Shown here: positions 1 to 8,112 of the stretch, piece after piece
How positions within the stretch are numbered: position 1 is the stretch's first letter
Layout: each line of letters opens with the position of its first letter
Assembly: GCF_024158605.1 (NCBI RefSeq)
Contig: NZ_JAMZGM010000018.1
Location: forward strand, 1 to 55,209
Origin: Sebaldella sp. S0638
GTDB lineage: Bacteria; Fusobacteriota; Fusobacteriia; Fusobacteriales; Leptotrichiaceae
Direction of reading: 5' to 3'
DNA: 55,209 nucleotides
The notes under the pieces: generated by a model
Database searches by the model: none
Seen by the model: only the letters and a program-made list of their open reading frames with translations
What the model was told of the DNA's origin: nothing
Program-made: the position numbers and the translations under genes

Positions 1-57
1 ATTTCGGACACCTGCCTTCTCTCAATTAGTTTACACAATCAAGATTTTTGTGTCCAC
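1..57. mobile_element. possible end of an insertion sequence entering from the left
   Basis: GGACAC at 6-11 is matched by GTGTCC at 50-55. Read on the minus strand, the segment starts AGTGGACAC and runs leftward to a purine-rich GAGAGAAGG and GTGTCC at the window edge. GTGGACAC-type ends are common in IS3-family elements, so this may be the outer end of an element whose transposase lies outside the window. No transposase codons are visible here, so this is a weak call. Confidence 0.2.
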
Positions 58-61
58 TTTT

Positions 62-280
62 TCATACTAACACCATACTATTACTGTTTATCAAATCATT
101 CTTTATCTCAATGCTGCCCGGATTACTATATGCCAAAAATAATATATTATCCGCTGCATTCAGCATCATGAAGATAAAAAATAACACTCCTAAAAATTTA
201 CAAGTAAAATTAAAGTTTTCATTTCCTGTATAAGCTGTAAATAAACTAAATAAAATTCCTGATATTAATAACACTTCCAT
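62..280 (-). CDS. small hydrophobic membrane protein, 72 aa
   Basis: Not recognised. The predicted protein has two hydrophobic stretches (about residues 3-16 and 28-50) separated by a short polar loop, with a charged, asparagine-rich tail. This suggests a two-helix inner-membrane protein. The start is supported by a good GGGAAGGA ribosome binding site about 6 bases before the ATG. It follows a second small membrane protein (322-648) on the same strand after about 40 bases, so the two may be co-transcribed. The open frame on the opposite strand over the same DNA has no ribosome binding site and was not called. Confidence 0.5.
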   Translation of the reverse strand: MEVLLISGILFSLFTAYTGNENFNFTCKFLGVLFFIFMMLNAADNILFLAYSNPGSIEIKNDLINSNSMVLV

Positions 281-321
281 ATTTATTCCTTCCCTTTTAT
301 TTGCTTAAATATCCATTTTTT

Positions 322-648
322 TTAATTACCAGTCTCCAAATACTTACACATGAAATTTATCAGCATATGAATTATTTTTCTTAATGATAACAATATATTA
401 AATAATAAAATAATAACCATTATATTAAATAACAACATCCATAAATTAATATAATTCATTTTATACTGTATAAAATACTGTTCAAATTTCCATGCTAAAC
501 TAAGTATAATACTGAATTGTGCCATTGACAGCATAATCTTTACTGGTAATTTATAATATTGATGTATATTTTTTTTATTATCCAATCTTCTCCCTTTCAT
601 TGCTTTTTTAAAATTTATTATTTTTAGATTTATTTTATATAATATCAT
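322..648 (-). CDS. small membrane protein, up to 108 aa
   Basis: Not recognised. It has a basic N-terminus and two strongly hydrophobic segments (about residues 38-55 and 67-90), so probably a two-helix inner-membrane protein. Neither candidate start, the ATG at 648 nor the ATG at 600, has a convincing ribosome binding site. The shorter 92-residue form would still keep both membrane segments. It lies directly upstream of the 72-residue membrane protein. Very AT-rich sequence and weak start signals keep confidence modest. Confidence 0.35.
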   Translation of the reverse strand: MILYKINLKIINFKKAMKGRRLDNKKNIHQYYKLPVKIMLSMAQFSIILSLAWKFEQYFIQYKMNYINLWMLLFNIMVIILLFNILLSLRKIIHMLINFMCKYLETGN

Positions 649-729
649 TATATATATATTTTTGTGAAGTATATTAAAGTAAAATATATTGCTGAATATT
701 TTTATTTAAGTATACAAACTACCCTCTCA

Positions 730-758
730 TTGACTAAAAAATATATTTTTAATATAAT
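730..758 (+). promoter_or_regulatory. sigma-70 type promoter for the GNAT gene
   Basis: The -35 box TTGACT (730-735) and -10 box TATAAT (753-758) are separated by 17 bases. This gives a leader of roughly 36 bases before the ATG at 802. Confidence 0.75.
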
Positions 759-801
759 AAACTTACTATTGAAAAATAATCTTTTTATGGCGGTGATATA
801 A

Positions 802-1311
802 ATGAACATTATGATCAAAAAAGCACAGAACCCTGAACATTACAAAATTATAGAAATACTTGCAGATGAAATCTGGAATGAGTGCTATATTTCCATTATC
901 AGCAAAGAACAAATCGAATACATGCTGAAAAATTTTCAGTCGGAAAACATTATAAAAGAACAGTCAGAAAGCGGCTATCTTTATTTTTTTGCAGAATATA
1001 ACGGTAAATATGCAGGTTACTGCTGTATAGTACCTGAAAATGACGGGATTTTCCTAAGTAAATTTTATATGAAAAAAGAATTTCGAGGCAAGGGAATAGC
1101 CAAACAGCTTTTTAACCATGCACTAAAACCTTTTCTGGCTCAAAAGCCACTTCGTATACATCTTACTGTTAACAAGCATAATGCAGACTCAATTGCTGTT
1201 TACAAAAAAATGGGATTTGAAGTCTTTAATGAGTGTATAAATGATATTGGAAACGGCTTCGTAATGGATGACTTTGAAATGGAATGTTTTTTACAGCCGG
1301 ATAATTTATAA
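802..1311 (+). CDS. GNAT family N-acetyltransferase
   Basis: A 169-residue protein of GNAT fold size. The acetyl-CoA binding motif A is visible as FRGKGIAKQLF near residues 94-104, followed by the typical C-terminal pattern NKHNADSIAVYKKMGFE near 134-150. It should transfer an acetyl group from acetyl-CoA to an amine in the cytoplasm; the acceptor cannot be told from sequence. The length fits single-domain members. The start follows GGCGGTGAT, and a consensus promoter lies just upstream. It is monocistronic, ending at a bidirectional terminator shared with the convergent antiporter gene. Confidence 0.85.
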   Translation: MNIMIKKAQNPEHYKIIEILADEIWNECYISIISKEQIEYMLKNFQSENIIKEQSESGYLYFFAEYNGKYAGYCCIVPENDGIFLSKFYMKKEFRGKGIAKQLFNHALKPFLAQKPLRIHLTVNKHNADSIAVYKKMGFEVFNECINDIGNGFVMDDFEMECFLQPDNL

Positions 1312-1315
1312 AAAT

Positions 1316-1365
1316 AAAAACTGTCTGAAAATAGAAGAAGAAATCTTGTATTTCAGACAGTTTTT
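1316..1365. terminator. bidirectional intrinsic terminator
   Basis: The arms CTGTCTGAAA (1321-1330) and TTTCAGACAG (1351-1360) are flanked by an A run on the left and a T run on the right. It can terminate both the GNAT gene and the convergent antiporter gene. Confidence 0.85.
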
Positions 1366-1372
1366 CAGTAAT

Positions 1373-2548
1373 TTATTCCAAAAGATTTTTATATGATAAT
1401 TTCATAAGAACAGCCCCGGCCGGTGCAGTAATTATAATTGACAGTACTGCTATGGCAAGTATAACATCTCCGGAAGCCACTCCCGCTGCAAGAGGTATTC
1501 CCCCTATTGCGGCCTGTACTGTTGCCTTGGGTATATAAGCCAGAATACAAAATAACCTTTCTTTCATATTCAGATTACTCCCGATTGTAGCTATATATCC
1601 GCCTATACTTCTCCCTGCAAGTCCCGCCAGAATTATCACAATCCCGGTCATACCAGCATCTATCGCCACATGAACATTTACTTGAGCTCCTACCAAAACA
1701 AAAAGCAGTATTTCCGCAAAAACCCATATTTTATTAAATTTCCCGGATAAACGTCCAGCCACAGCAGGAAGTTTTTCCAGTATAATAAATCCTATTGTCA
1801 TCACACCTATAAGTGAAGCAATCTCTATTTTATCCTGAAGAAAATTTTCCATACCTTTAAGAAAAATTGAGATCGATAATATAATCAACACTTTTTTTGT
1901 ATCTCTTATATGAAATTTTTTAAAAACTCTGACCAGAATAATTCCAGTTATTATCCCTACAGCTGTTCCCAAAATTATAGACAGCGGAATTCCCAAAACC
2001 TGTAAAAAAGGATTAGCACTGCTTCCTCCGTAAAGACCCAGAAATACAGTAAATAATGTTATTGCAAAGACATCATCAGCTGAAGCTCCTGCGAGTATAA
2101 TTGTAGGAATTCCTTTTTCAGTACCTATTTTATTCTCAGTAAGAAATATCATAAACGGCACCACTACAGCCGGTGATACAGCTGCAATTATAAATCCCAG
2201 CATTCCTCCTTCTATAAATGAGAATCCTAATAATTTCATCGAAACAAACGCAACGGTAAAACCTTCGATAAGTCCCGGAATACAAGTAAATTTCAATGCG
2301 ATTGTCCCTACTTTTTTTAGCTCGCTTCTGCTGATTCCTAATCCTGCTCGTAATAAAATTATTATAAGGGCTATTGTTCTCAAATCTCCTGATATTTCAA
2401 TAAGATTTTTATCCAAAAAATTAAATCCGTAAGGCCCTGCTGCTACTCCCAGAATAATCATCCCCAGAAAACCCGGTAATTTTAATTTTGTAAATATATA
2501 ATTCAGCAGTAATCCCGCTAAAACTATAAATGCCATACTAAGTGCCAT
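1373..2548 (-). CDS. cation/proton antiporter (CPA family) under fluoride-riboswitch control
   Basis: A 391-residue polytopic inner-membrane protein with about 11-13 hydrophobic segments and the glycine-rich helices of the monovalent cation:proton antiporter superfamily (COG0475-like). The start at 2548 is chosen because AGGAGG lies 8 bases upstream; an in-frame ATG at 2623 would fall inside the riboswitch terminator. Antiporters of this type are a recognised class of genes found behind fluoride riboswitches, beside CrcB/Fluc and CLC-F exporters. The upstream RNA therefore suggests a role in fluoride stress, either fluoride/proton exchange or pH compensation. The exact ion is inferred, not shown. 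No C-terminal TrkA/RCK domain is present. Confidence 0.85.
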   Translation of the reverse strand: MALSMAFIVLAGLLLNYIFTKLKLPGFLGMIILGVAAGPYGFNFLDKNLIEISGDLRTIALIIILLRAGLGISRSELKKVGTIALKFTCIPGLIEGFTVAFVSMKLLGFSFIEGGMLGFIIAAVSPAVVVPFMIFLTENKIGTEKGIPTIILAGASADDVFAITLFTVFLGLYGGSSANPFLQVLGIPLSIILGTAVGIITGIILVRVFKKFHIRDTKKVLIILSISIFLKGMENFLQDKIEIASLIGVMTIGFIILEKLPAVAGRLSGKFNKIWVFAEILLFVLVGAQVNVHVAIDAGMTGIVIILAGLAGRSIGGYIATIGSNLNMKERLFCILAYIPKATVQAAIGGIPLAAGVASGDVILAIAVLSIIITAPAGAVLMKLSYKNLLE

Positions 2549-2564
2549 AATAAATTCCTCCTGT

Positions 2565-2661
2565 AAAAAAAATAATAGCTTCCACAACAAAAATATTGCA
2601 GAAGCTATTAACATGAAAAACATGTGGTTTTGGCATACGCCATGGAGAGCTCCATCTCCGC
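2565..2661 (-). promoter_or_regulatory. fluoride (crcB-type) riboswitch with overlapping terminator
   Basis: Minus-strand RNA reads, in order: P1 GGAG (2659-2656) with CTCC (2647-2644); loop ATGGAGCT; a small hairpin TGGC/GCCA (2642-2631); hairpin ACATG-TTTTT-CATGT (2625-2611); then TAATAGCTTCTGC. The loop bases GGAGCT (2653-2648) can pair with AGCTTC (2606-2601), forming the pseudoknot typical of crcB RNAs. The same AGCTTC strand is the 5' arm of an intrinsic terminator: AATAGCTTC (2609-2601) pairs with GAAGCTATT (2582-2574), followed by a run of eight T. Ligand-stabilised pseudoknot and terminator are thus mutually exclusive, as expected for an ON switch. The gene's ribosome binding site follows immediately. 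Confidence 0.85.
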
Positions 2662-2671
2662 TATTTAATTT

Positions 2672-2700
2672 AATATACCATATTTATATTTAAAATACAA
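2672..2700 (-). promoter_or_regulatory. promoter of the riboswitch/antiporter transcript
   Basis: The -35 box TTGTAT (2700-2695) and -10 box TATATT (2677-2672) are 17 bases apart on the minus strand. The predicted start falls about 5-8 bases before the first riboswitch stem. Confidence 0.7.
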
Positions 2701-2736
2701 ATAAATTTTATTAATCCCATATCTGCTGTTAAAAAA

Positions 2737-3531
2737 TCAGGTCTTTTCCTTATACATAATCGGTATAAATTTCGCTGCAAATTTATATTTATCCCGATTT
2801 TTAATGTAAAGAAGCCCGAATATGGAAAAAACAAATGCTCCTACAAAATTTACAATCAGGTCTTTCATTGTATCAATAAGCCCTATATCCAGATAACCGC
2901 CTTCAATCACTGTTTTATCAAGGTTATTTTCATCATTGCCTGAATATATCTCTGTGTATTTAATATTTTTGATTACTACAGGTATATTCTTCCCTTCCGG
3001 CTGTAATTCAACAGTGGAAATAATCTGTACTATACGGTCTTTCTGCATATCAGTCCTTAGGTAACGGTCAGCAGAAAACTCGAAAAATTCCCACAGGACA
3101 CCTATTGTCATAGAAAAACAAAATGCAACGAGGGCCACGAAAAGCGGTGACATCTTTATATAGAATTCCTCACTCCTGTTTAGTATATCAATAAGCGAAA
3201 ATCCTATTGCCGCACACAAAAATCCGTTAATTGTGTGAAGCATAGTATCCCAGTACGGAAATATCCCGTAAAAATTATGTATCTCTCCGAGTATTTCAGC
3301 TGAAAATATAAACAATACCACTATACTCTCCAATAATGTGGGAAACTGAACCATCAGCCTCTTTTTTATCATACTTGGTATCAAAAAAAGTATCAAAGTC
3401 AGCACACACATAAATACGCTGTGCCAGTCCTGTATAAATATCTCTCTTATCATTGTTGCCACTACAATTATTCTGAGCACTATATATATTGTCAGCTTAG
3501 TCTTTTTCTTGTTCGCCGGTTTCTTTTTCAT
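2737..3531 (-). CDS. YjdF-like (DUF2238) integral membrane protein
   Basis: A 264-residue inner-membrane protein with about six hydrophobic segments. It carries the family signatures YWDTMLHTINGFL near residues 94-106 and GVLWEFFEFSAD near 145-156. These acidic and histidine residues within helices are conserved in the YjdF/DUF2238 family, whose function is not established. A polar insert of about 50 residues separates the last two membrane segments. The ATG at 3531 is preferred over a GTG three codons earlier because the GGGG ribosome binding site is 11 bases away rather than 2. It follows the lipoprotein gene by about 100 bases and may share its transcript. Confidence 0.7.
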   Translation of the reverse strand: MKKKPANKKKTKLTIYIVLRIIVVATMIREIFIQDWHSVFMCVLTLILFLIPSMIKKRLMVQFPTLLESIVVLFIFSAEILGEIHNFYGIFPYWDTMLHTINGFLCAAIGFSLIDILNRSEEFYIKMSPLFVALVAFCFSMTIGVLWEFFEFSADRYLRTDMQKDRIVQIISTVELQPEGKNIPVVIKNIKYTEIYSGNDENNLDKTVIEGGYLDIGLIDTMKDLIVNFVGAFVFSIFGLLYIKNRDKYKFAAKFIPIMYKEKT

Positions 3532-3631
3532 ATTTATCACTACCCCGTTTCAGTTGTTTTTTATAAAATAACCGAAAAAATAATCCAATAAGCTTAAAAC
3601 ATTATGATTTTCTATTTTTTCTCTGGAAAAA

Positions 3632-4171
3632 TTACTGCAAAGTTCTGTTATTATAGCTGAGGACAGCTGTAAAAGAAGCCAGTTCATAATATTTATCATC
3701 TATTCTCACTTCTACAAGGGGAAGATCAGTTCTCACCTGATAATTCGGCTCTATAAGAGTCTTATTGCCTTTATGATAACACGCTAGTATCTTTCCTTTA
3801 TTCCCGCTGATTGCGCCTTCTACTGTCAGTCTCAGTCCCATTTCCCCTATCCACATGCTTTGCTCTCTTTTACATCTTGTTATTTTCTTGTTCGCTGTGA
3901 GTTCTTCCTTTATCTCAGCCAAAATCTCCCTGTATTTTTCTTCGGGATTATCAATTACAGTATTACTTTTATTTTCTAAAACAGATATTTTTTTGTCCAG
4001 ACCTACTTCTAAAATATATTCCGGATTCAGACTCTCTCCGGCTACGATAAGCCTTGTTCCGGGAACATATGCTATGATTTCTGCTGTGTCCCCCACCGCA
4101 TCTGTTCCTGCTGCTCTGCGCCCGCACGATAAAAGCAGTAAAAATACAAATAAAAAATATATTTTCTTCAT
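3632..4171 (-). CDS. predicted lipoprotein, about 179 aa
   Basis: The N-terminus is a lipoprotein signal: MKK, a hydrophobic core and LLSCGRR with the lipobox cysteine at residue 16. The mature part is soluble and contains two further cysteines (about residues 100 and 130). No domain was recognised. The start at 4171 (MKK) is preferred over an ATG two codons upstream because AAGGA is then 8 bases away. It probably sits in the periplasm, anchored to the inner or outer membrane. It precedes the YjdF-like gene on the same strand. Confidence 0.65.
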   Translation of the reverse strand: MKKIYFLFVFLLLLSCGRRAAGTDAVGDTAEIIAYVPGTRLIVAGESLNPEYILEVGLDKKISVLENKSNTVIDNPEEKYREILAEIKEELTANKKITRCKREQSMWIGEMGLRLTVEGAISGNKGKILACYHKGNKTLIEPNYQVRTDLPLVEVRIDDKYYELASFTAVLSYNNRTLQ

Positions 4172-4304
4172 ATACATTTTCCTTTCTATGATTTATCAGA
4201 TCTTTTGCACACTATTCTGCCAAAAGCTGCTCTATTTATCAAAACTTTTATTTATTATACAACATAAGCCTGTATTTTATCTAATATACAGTAAACACAA
4301 ATAA

Positions 4305-4349
4305 TAAAAAACGGTCTGTCTCCCTGTAAAAAACAAAGTACACAGACCG
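4305..4349 (-). terminator. intrinsic terminator of the beta-glucoside operon
   Basis: CGGTCTGT (4312-4319) and ACAGACCG (4342-4349) form the stem. On the minus strand it is followed by a run of T (the A run at 4306-4311). Confidence 0.8.
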
Positions 4350-4410
4350 ATATCCCAAATTCCGGATATTACATATTAAAAAAATTATTTTCTATTCTTA
4401 TTTTAAAATT

Positions 4411-5748
4411 TTACTCTTTTACATCAGAAGTATTCTCTATATCTGCTTTTGACATACGCTCATCCATTTTCAAAAAAGGAAGGTATATAAATATTGTAAC
4501 TATAATAATTATCAGATGTAATACTGCCGCACGCCAGTCTCCCCCTGTGGCAAGAAACGCCGAAATAACCGGAGGTGTTGTCCATGGAATCTGTACTACC
4601 ACGTGATTTATAAGCCCTATTGACGTGGCAAAATATGCAACAACCAGAGAAAACACCGGTACTATTACAAATGGTACTATAAGAAACGGGTTAAAAACTA
4701 TAGGCAGACCGAAAATCACCGGTTCGTTTATATTGAACAATCCAGGCATAAATGACATTTTAGCCACATCTTTATAGTCTTTTCTTCTTCCAAATATAAA
4801 AATCGCTATAAGAAGAGCTATTGTATTTCCTGAACCTCCTGTAATACCAAAAACATCTTTAAATGCAGAAGTTATTATGTGAGGTATCGGCTGATGATTC
4901 GCATATGCAAGCATATTTTCCTGCATATTCTGCAGCAGGAACGGATCCAGCAAAGGATTGGAAATAACAGCCTGATGAATACCAAATCCAAAAAACAGAT
5001 TCCCCAGACACATTAAAAATAAAAATCCAAAAAGACTTGTAGTAACATGACTCAAAGGTTTTGTAATAATCATGGAAATAAGCTGGTTAAAATCAACTTT
5101 GAACAGAAGATTCAGCAAAAACGAAATTATTGCAAAAACAATTACATTTATCATAATCGGAATCAGTACATTAAATGATTTTATTACTGCCGGCGGTATA
5201 TCTCCCGCTATATTTATCTGAAGTCTTTTATTTGCAGACAGCTTTATAAATATATCAGTAGCAAGAAGCCCTACTATGATTCCTACGAACATACCCGTAG
5301 CATTGGTATAATTCACAGGAATAACACCGTTTACCACGAAACTTTCATTTAGCCCTTCTGGTTTAAATGTACTCATAAAAGGTGTCACGACAAAAAGTGT
5401 GGATAAACTTACTAATACCGATGCAAGTACATTATTAAAATTTCTGTTCTGACTGAGATGATATGAAACTGATGCAGTTACAATAATAGTTATTACACCG
5501 AGTGTCCCGTTGGAAACCGAACTTCCTATTTCCTGAAGCCTTGTAAGAATTTTCGGGTCTATTATTTTCCCCATAAATCCTGATGGTTCCAAAATAACAT
5601 AATTAATAAATATCACAAAACCTGCCAGAATCATAAAAGGCATAATAGATGCAAAGCCGTCTCTCAGTGATCTCAGATGAATCTGTCCGCCCAGTTTTAC
5701 AGCTACCATTCCAAAATAATCAGATATACTTTTTTTATCTTTTTTCAT
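4411..5748 (-). CDS. PTS cellobiose/lichenan-type EIIC permease
   Basis: A 445-residue membrane protein of the lactose/cellobiose EIIC family. Visible signatures are about ten hydrophobic segments, the loop GGSGNTIALL and the substrate-site stretch FNINEPVIFGLP. It would move a beta-glucoside across the inner membrane while a partner EIIB phosphorylates it. The ATG has GGAGG 7 bases upstream. The gene starts 20 bases after the GH1 gene ends, so they form one operon. No EIIA or EIIB of this family is present in the window, so those parts must be supplied from elsewhere. Confidence 0.9.
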   Translation of the reverse strand: MKKDKKSISDYFGMVAVKLGGQIHLRSLRDGFASIMPFMILAGFVIFINYVILEPSGFMGKIIDPKILTRLQEIGSSVSNGTLGVITIIVTASVSYHLSQNRNFNNVLASVLVSLSTLFVVTPFMSTFKPEGLNESFVVNGVIPVNYTNATGMFVGIIVGLLATDIFIKLSANKRLQINIAGDIPPAVIKSFNVLIPIMINVIVFAIISFLLNLLFKVDFNQLISMIITKPLSHVTTSLFGFLFLMCLGNLFFGFGIHQAVISNPLLDPFLLQNMQENMLAYANHQPIPHIITSAFKDVFGITGGSGNTIALLIAIFIFGRRKDYKDVAKMSFMPGLFNINEPVIFGLPIVFNPFLIVPFVIVPVFSLVVAYFATSIGLINHVVVQIPWTTPPVISAFLATGGDWRAAVLHLIIIIVTIFIYLPFLKMDERMSKADIENTSDVKE

Positions 5749-5768
5749 ATTTATCCTCCGAATTTTTA

Positions 5769-7181
5769 TTATACTAATTTGTCAGTATCATATAGAAAGC
5801 CGTTTTCTTCTGTCATCTTTTTAAAAAATTCCCCGCTCTTTTTTATTGTTCTTTTTTGTGTGGCAAGATCCAGCGAAACAAGCCCGTATCTGTTTTTATA
5901 TGCATTTATCCATGACCAGCAGTCTATGAATGTCCACAGATGATATCCTTTTATGTTGCATCCTTCATTTACAGCTTTATAGAGATAAGCCAGATGGTCT
6001 TTTATGTAATTTATTCTGTATTCATCTATGATCTGTCCGTTTTCTCCGAGAAATCTTTCCTCATCTGCCACGCCCATACCGTTTTCAGAAATAAATGACT
6101 CTATATTATCATAGTTTTCCTTTATATCTATGCATAAATCATAAATTCCCTTTTCATATATTTCCCATCCGCGGTATATATTCATTCTTTTTCCAGGCAT
6201 ATTATGAAGTTCAAAAAACCATTCAGGAAGAAAAGGACTGTTTTTATTAACAGCAGTTAACCTTGCCTTCACTCTTCTCGGCTCATAATAATTAAGCCCT
6301 AGTATCTGAGCTGTATTTTCTGATATTATTTTCAAATCTTCCTCTGTATAATCAGGCATTTGATCATATTCTTTCAGAATAGACACCAGCTTTTTATTAA
6401 AAGTCCCTTTTACCATAGGATCAAGAAAACTTCTTGTGTAAAAAGCATCTGCAATTTCCGCCGCTTCCAAATCCCATTTATTGCTGCTTCTCGGATAAGT
6501 AGGGCTAAGATTCAAAATAACTCCTATTTTTGACTTCAGGTTTAGTTTCTTAAATTCCTTTATTGCTTTTGCATGTGCCAGTATTGTATAAAAAGCCGCC
6601 TGTGCTCCTTCTTTAAAATCTATAAGATTCGGATAATGAAAATCCTCAAGATATGTTCCTAATATCGGCCCGAGCGGTTCATTAGATGTAAACCAGTGAT
6701 AACCAAGATCGCCAAATTCCTTAAAGCATGAAACTGCATAATTAACATATGCCTCCACTGTTTCACGTGATGCCCAGCCTCCAAGCTCCTGTAATTCCAT
6801 GGGCATATCAAAGTGATATAAATTTATAAAAGGTTTTATATCATTTTTTATCATTTCACCCATAAGATCCCTGTAAAAATCAACGGCTTTTCTGTTTATT
6901 TCACCTCTGCCGCCGTTAGGGAACAAACGTGCCCACGATAGAGAAAGCCTGAAAGAATTATGTCCTGTTTCTTTCATGAGTTTTATGTCATCTTTATAAC
7001 GGTTAAAATGGTCAGTGGTTACCTCCGGCCCCACTCTGTCATAAAATCTGTTGGGTTCTTCACTAAACCATCGTTTCCATATAGTTTCCGCTTTCCCTGT
7101 AGCCCCTGTTCCTTCTGACTGTTCTGCAGACCATGCCGATCCCCACCAAAAGCCTTCGGGAAATATCAGCTTCTTTTCCAT
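5769..7181 (-). CDS. GH1 family 6-phospho-beta-glucosidase / beta-glucosidase
   Basis: A 470-residue cytoplasmic glycoside hydrolase family 1 enzyme. The N-terminal signature FPEGFWWGSAWSAEQSEG, the acid/base glutamate in TSNEPLG (E168) and the nucleophile in ISENGMG (E366) are all present. It should hydrolyse the beta-glucoside phosphate delivered by the co-transcribed EIIC; phospho- versus free-glucoside preference is inferred from this pairing. The start at 7181 is fixed by AGGAGG 5 bases upstream, not by an ATG 14 codons earlier. It is the first gene of the operon, divergent from the GntR gene. Confidence 0.9.
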   Translation of the reverse strand: MEKKLIFPEGFWWGSAWSAEQSEGTGATGKAETIWKRWFSEEPNRFYDRVGPEVTTDHFNRYKDDIKLMKETGHNSFRLSLSWARLFPNGGRGEINRKAVDFYRDLMGEMIKNDIKPFINLYHFDMPMELQELGGWASRETVEAYVNYAVSCFKEFGDLGYHWFTSNEPLGPILGTYLEDFHYPNLIDFKEGAQAAFYTILAHAKAIKEFKKLNLKSKIGVILNLSPTYPRSSNKWDLEAAEIADAFYTRSFLDPMVKGTFNKKLVSILKEYDQMPDYTEEDLKIISENTAQILGLNYYEPRRVKARLTAVNKNSPFLPEWFFELHNMPGKRMNIYRGWEIYEKGIYDLCIDIKENYDNIESFISENGMGVADEERFLGENGQIIDEYRINYIKDHLAYLYKAVNEGCNIKGYHLWTFIDCWSWINAYKNRYGLVSLDLATQKRTIKKSGEFFKKMTEENGFLYDTDKLV

Positions 7182-7209
7182 AAATACCTCCTGTCTCATA
7201 ATTATAAAA

Positions 7210-7293
7210 ATTATAACACTCAATTTTTAAAAAAGCAATACTTTTAACAAAAAGTATATACTTTTTGTTTTATTTTATTTTATATGTTATAAT
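7210..7293. promoter_or_regulatory. divergent promoters around a 24-bp perfect palindrome (GntR operator)
   Basis: The palindrome at 7246-7269 consists of AACAAAAAGTAT and its exact reverse complement, centred on GTATATAC. The minus-strand promoter for the GH1 operon has -35 TTGCTT (7238-7233) and -10 TATAAT (7215-7210) with a 17-base spacer. The plus-strand promoter for the regulator has -35 TTGTTT (7265-7270, inside the palindrome) and -10 TATAAT (7288-7293), also with 17 bases. One bound dimer could repress its own gene and affect the operon. Confidence 0.75.
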
Positions 7294-7314
7294 TCACTAT
7301 CAAAGGAGGATTTT

Positions 7315-8028
7315 ATGGAACCAAAAATAAAATATATGTATATATATAATGACGTAAAAAATAAAATAAATAATAATAAATATAAAATTGATACAAAACT
7401 TCCCACTGAGACAGAACTTGCCGAAATCTATAACTGCAGCAAGCTCACCGTAAAAAAAGCTCTCGGTCTTCTTGAAAGTGAGGGAATGCTTATAAGAAGA
7501 AGGGGTTCAGGTACTTATGTGAAAAGGCATTCTATTCTGAATAATGAATTCATTATAGAACCTACATCAAACCTTACTGACAAATACGGCGAAAAAAACG
7601 TGGAGTCCAAAATAGTAAAATTTCTTATAGAAAAACCGACGGAAAAAATTGCAGAGATTTTGAATATTGAAGATGACTATATTTACCATATAGAAAGAAT
7701 AAGATATATAAATAAACAGCCTTATTCAATAGAATATACCTATATGCCCCTTTCGCTGATAAAGGGTCTTGAACCAAAGCATCTGGAACATTCTATTTAT
7801 AATTATATACAGGATGTACTAAAACTAAAGATAAAAACAGGGCATATTTTTATCAGGGGAAAAGAATTTACCAAAGAAGAAAAAAAACTTCTGAATATAA
7901 AAAATGAAAAATTCAGTATCGAACTGGAAAAAAAAGTTTATCTTGATGACGGAAGTATTTTTGAATATTCAGCTACAAAGCATCTTTACGAGCATTTTGT
8001 CTTTGAGACTATATTTGTTAATAATTAA
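7315..8028 (+). CDS. GntR family transcriptional regulator (HutC/UTRA type)
   Basis: A 237-residue cytoplasmic regulator. Residues 1-70 form the winged helix of GntR proteins (LPTETELAEIYNCSKLTVKKAL and RRGSGTYV); residues about 85-235 form a UTRA ligand-binding domain. It is divergent from the GH1/EIIC operon and separated from it by the 24-bp palindrome, so it most likely senses a phosphorylated beta-glucoside and controls that operon and itself. The start follows AAAGGAGG at ideal spacing. A long terminator hairpin follows. Confidence 0.9.
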   Translation: MEPKIKYMYIYNDVKNKINNNKYKIDTKLPTETELAEIYNCSKLTVKKALGLLESEGMLIRRRGSGTYVKRHSILNNEFIIEPTSNLTDKYGEKNVESKIVKFLIEKPTEKIAEILNIEDDYIYHIERIRYINKQPYSIEYTYMPLSLIKGLEPKHLEHSIYNYIQDVLKLKIKTGHIFIRGKEFTKEEKKLLNIKNEKFSIELEKKVYLDDGSIFEYSATKHLYEHFVFETIFVNN

Positions 8029-8034
8029 TAAAAT

Positions 8035-8112
8035 AAAAAGCTGTATTCTGAATTAGAGTGTACAGAGGAATTATCCTTTGATCTTTATTCACTGAGTAAT
8101 ACAGCTTTTTTT
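8035..8112 (+). terminator. terminator with a long imperfect hairpin
   Basis: AAAAAGCTGTATT (8035-8047) pairs with AATACAGCTTTTT (8098-8110), followed by more T. The 50-base interior can fold further (AGTG/CACT and AGAGGA/TCCT), so the element is larger than a usual terminator. Confidence 0.7.

Noticed and set aside
2549-2623. Longer N-terminus for the antiporter starting at 2623
   Set aside because: Those codons fall inside the riboswitch terminator, and a perfect ribosome site sits before the ATG at 2548.
3855-4304. 149-codon plus-strand frame over the lipoprotein gene
   Set aside because: It overlaps a gene with a clear lipobox and ribosome site on the minus strand, and itself has no ribosome site or recognisable protein pattern.
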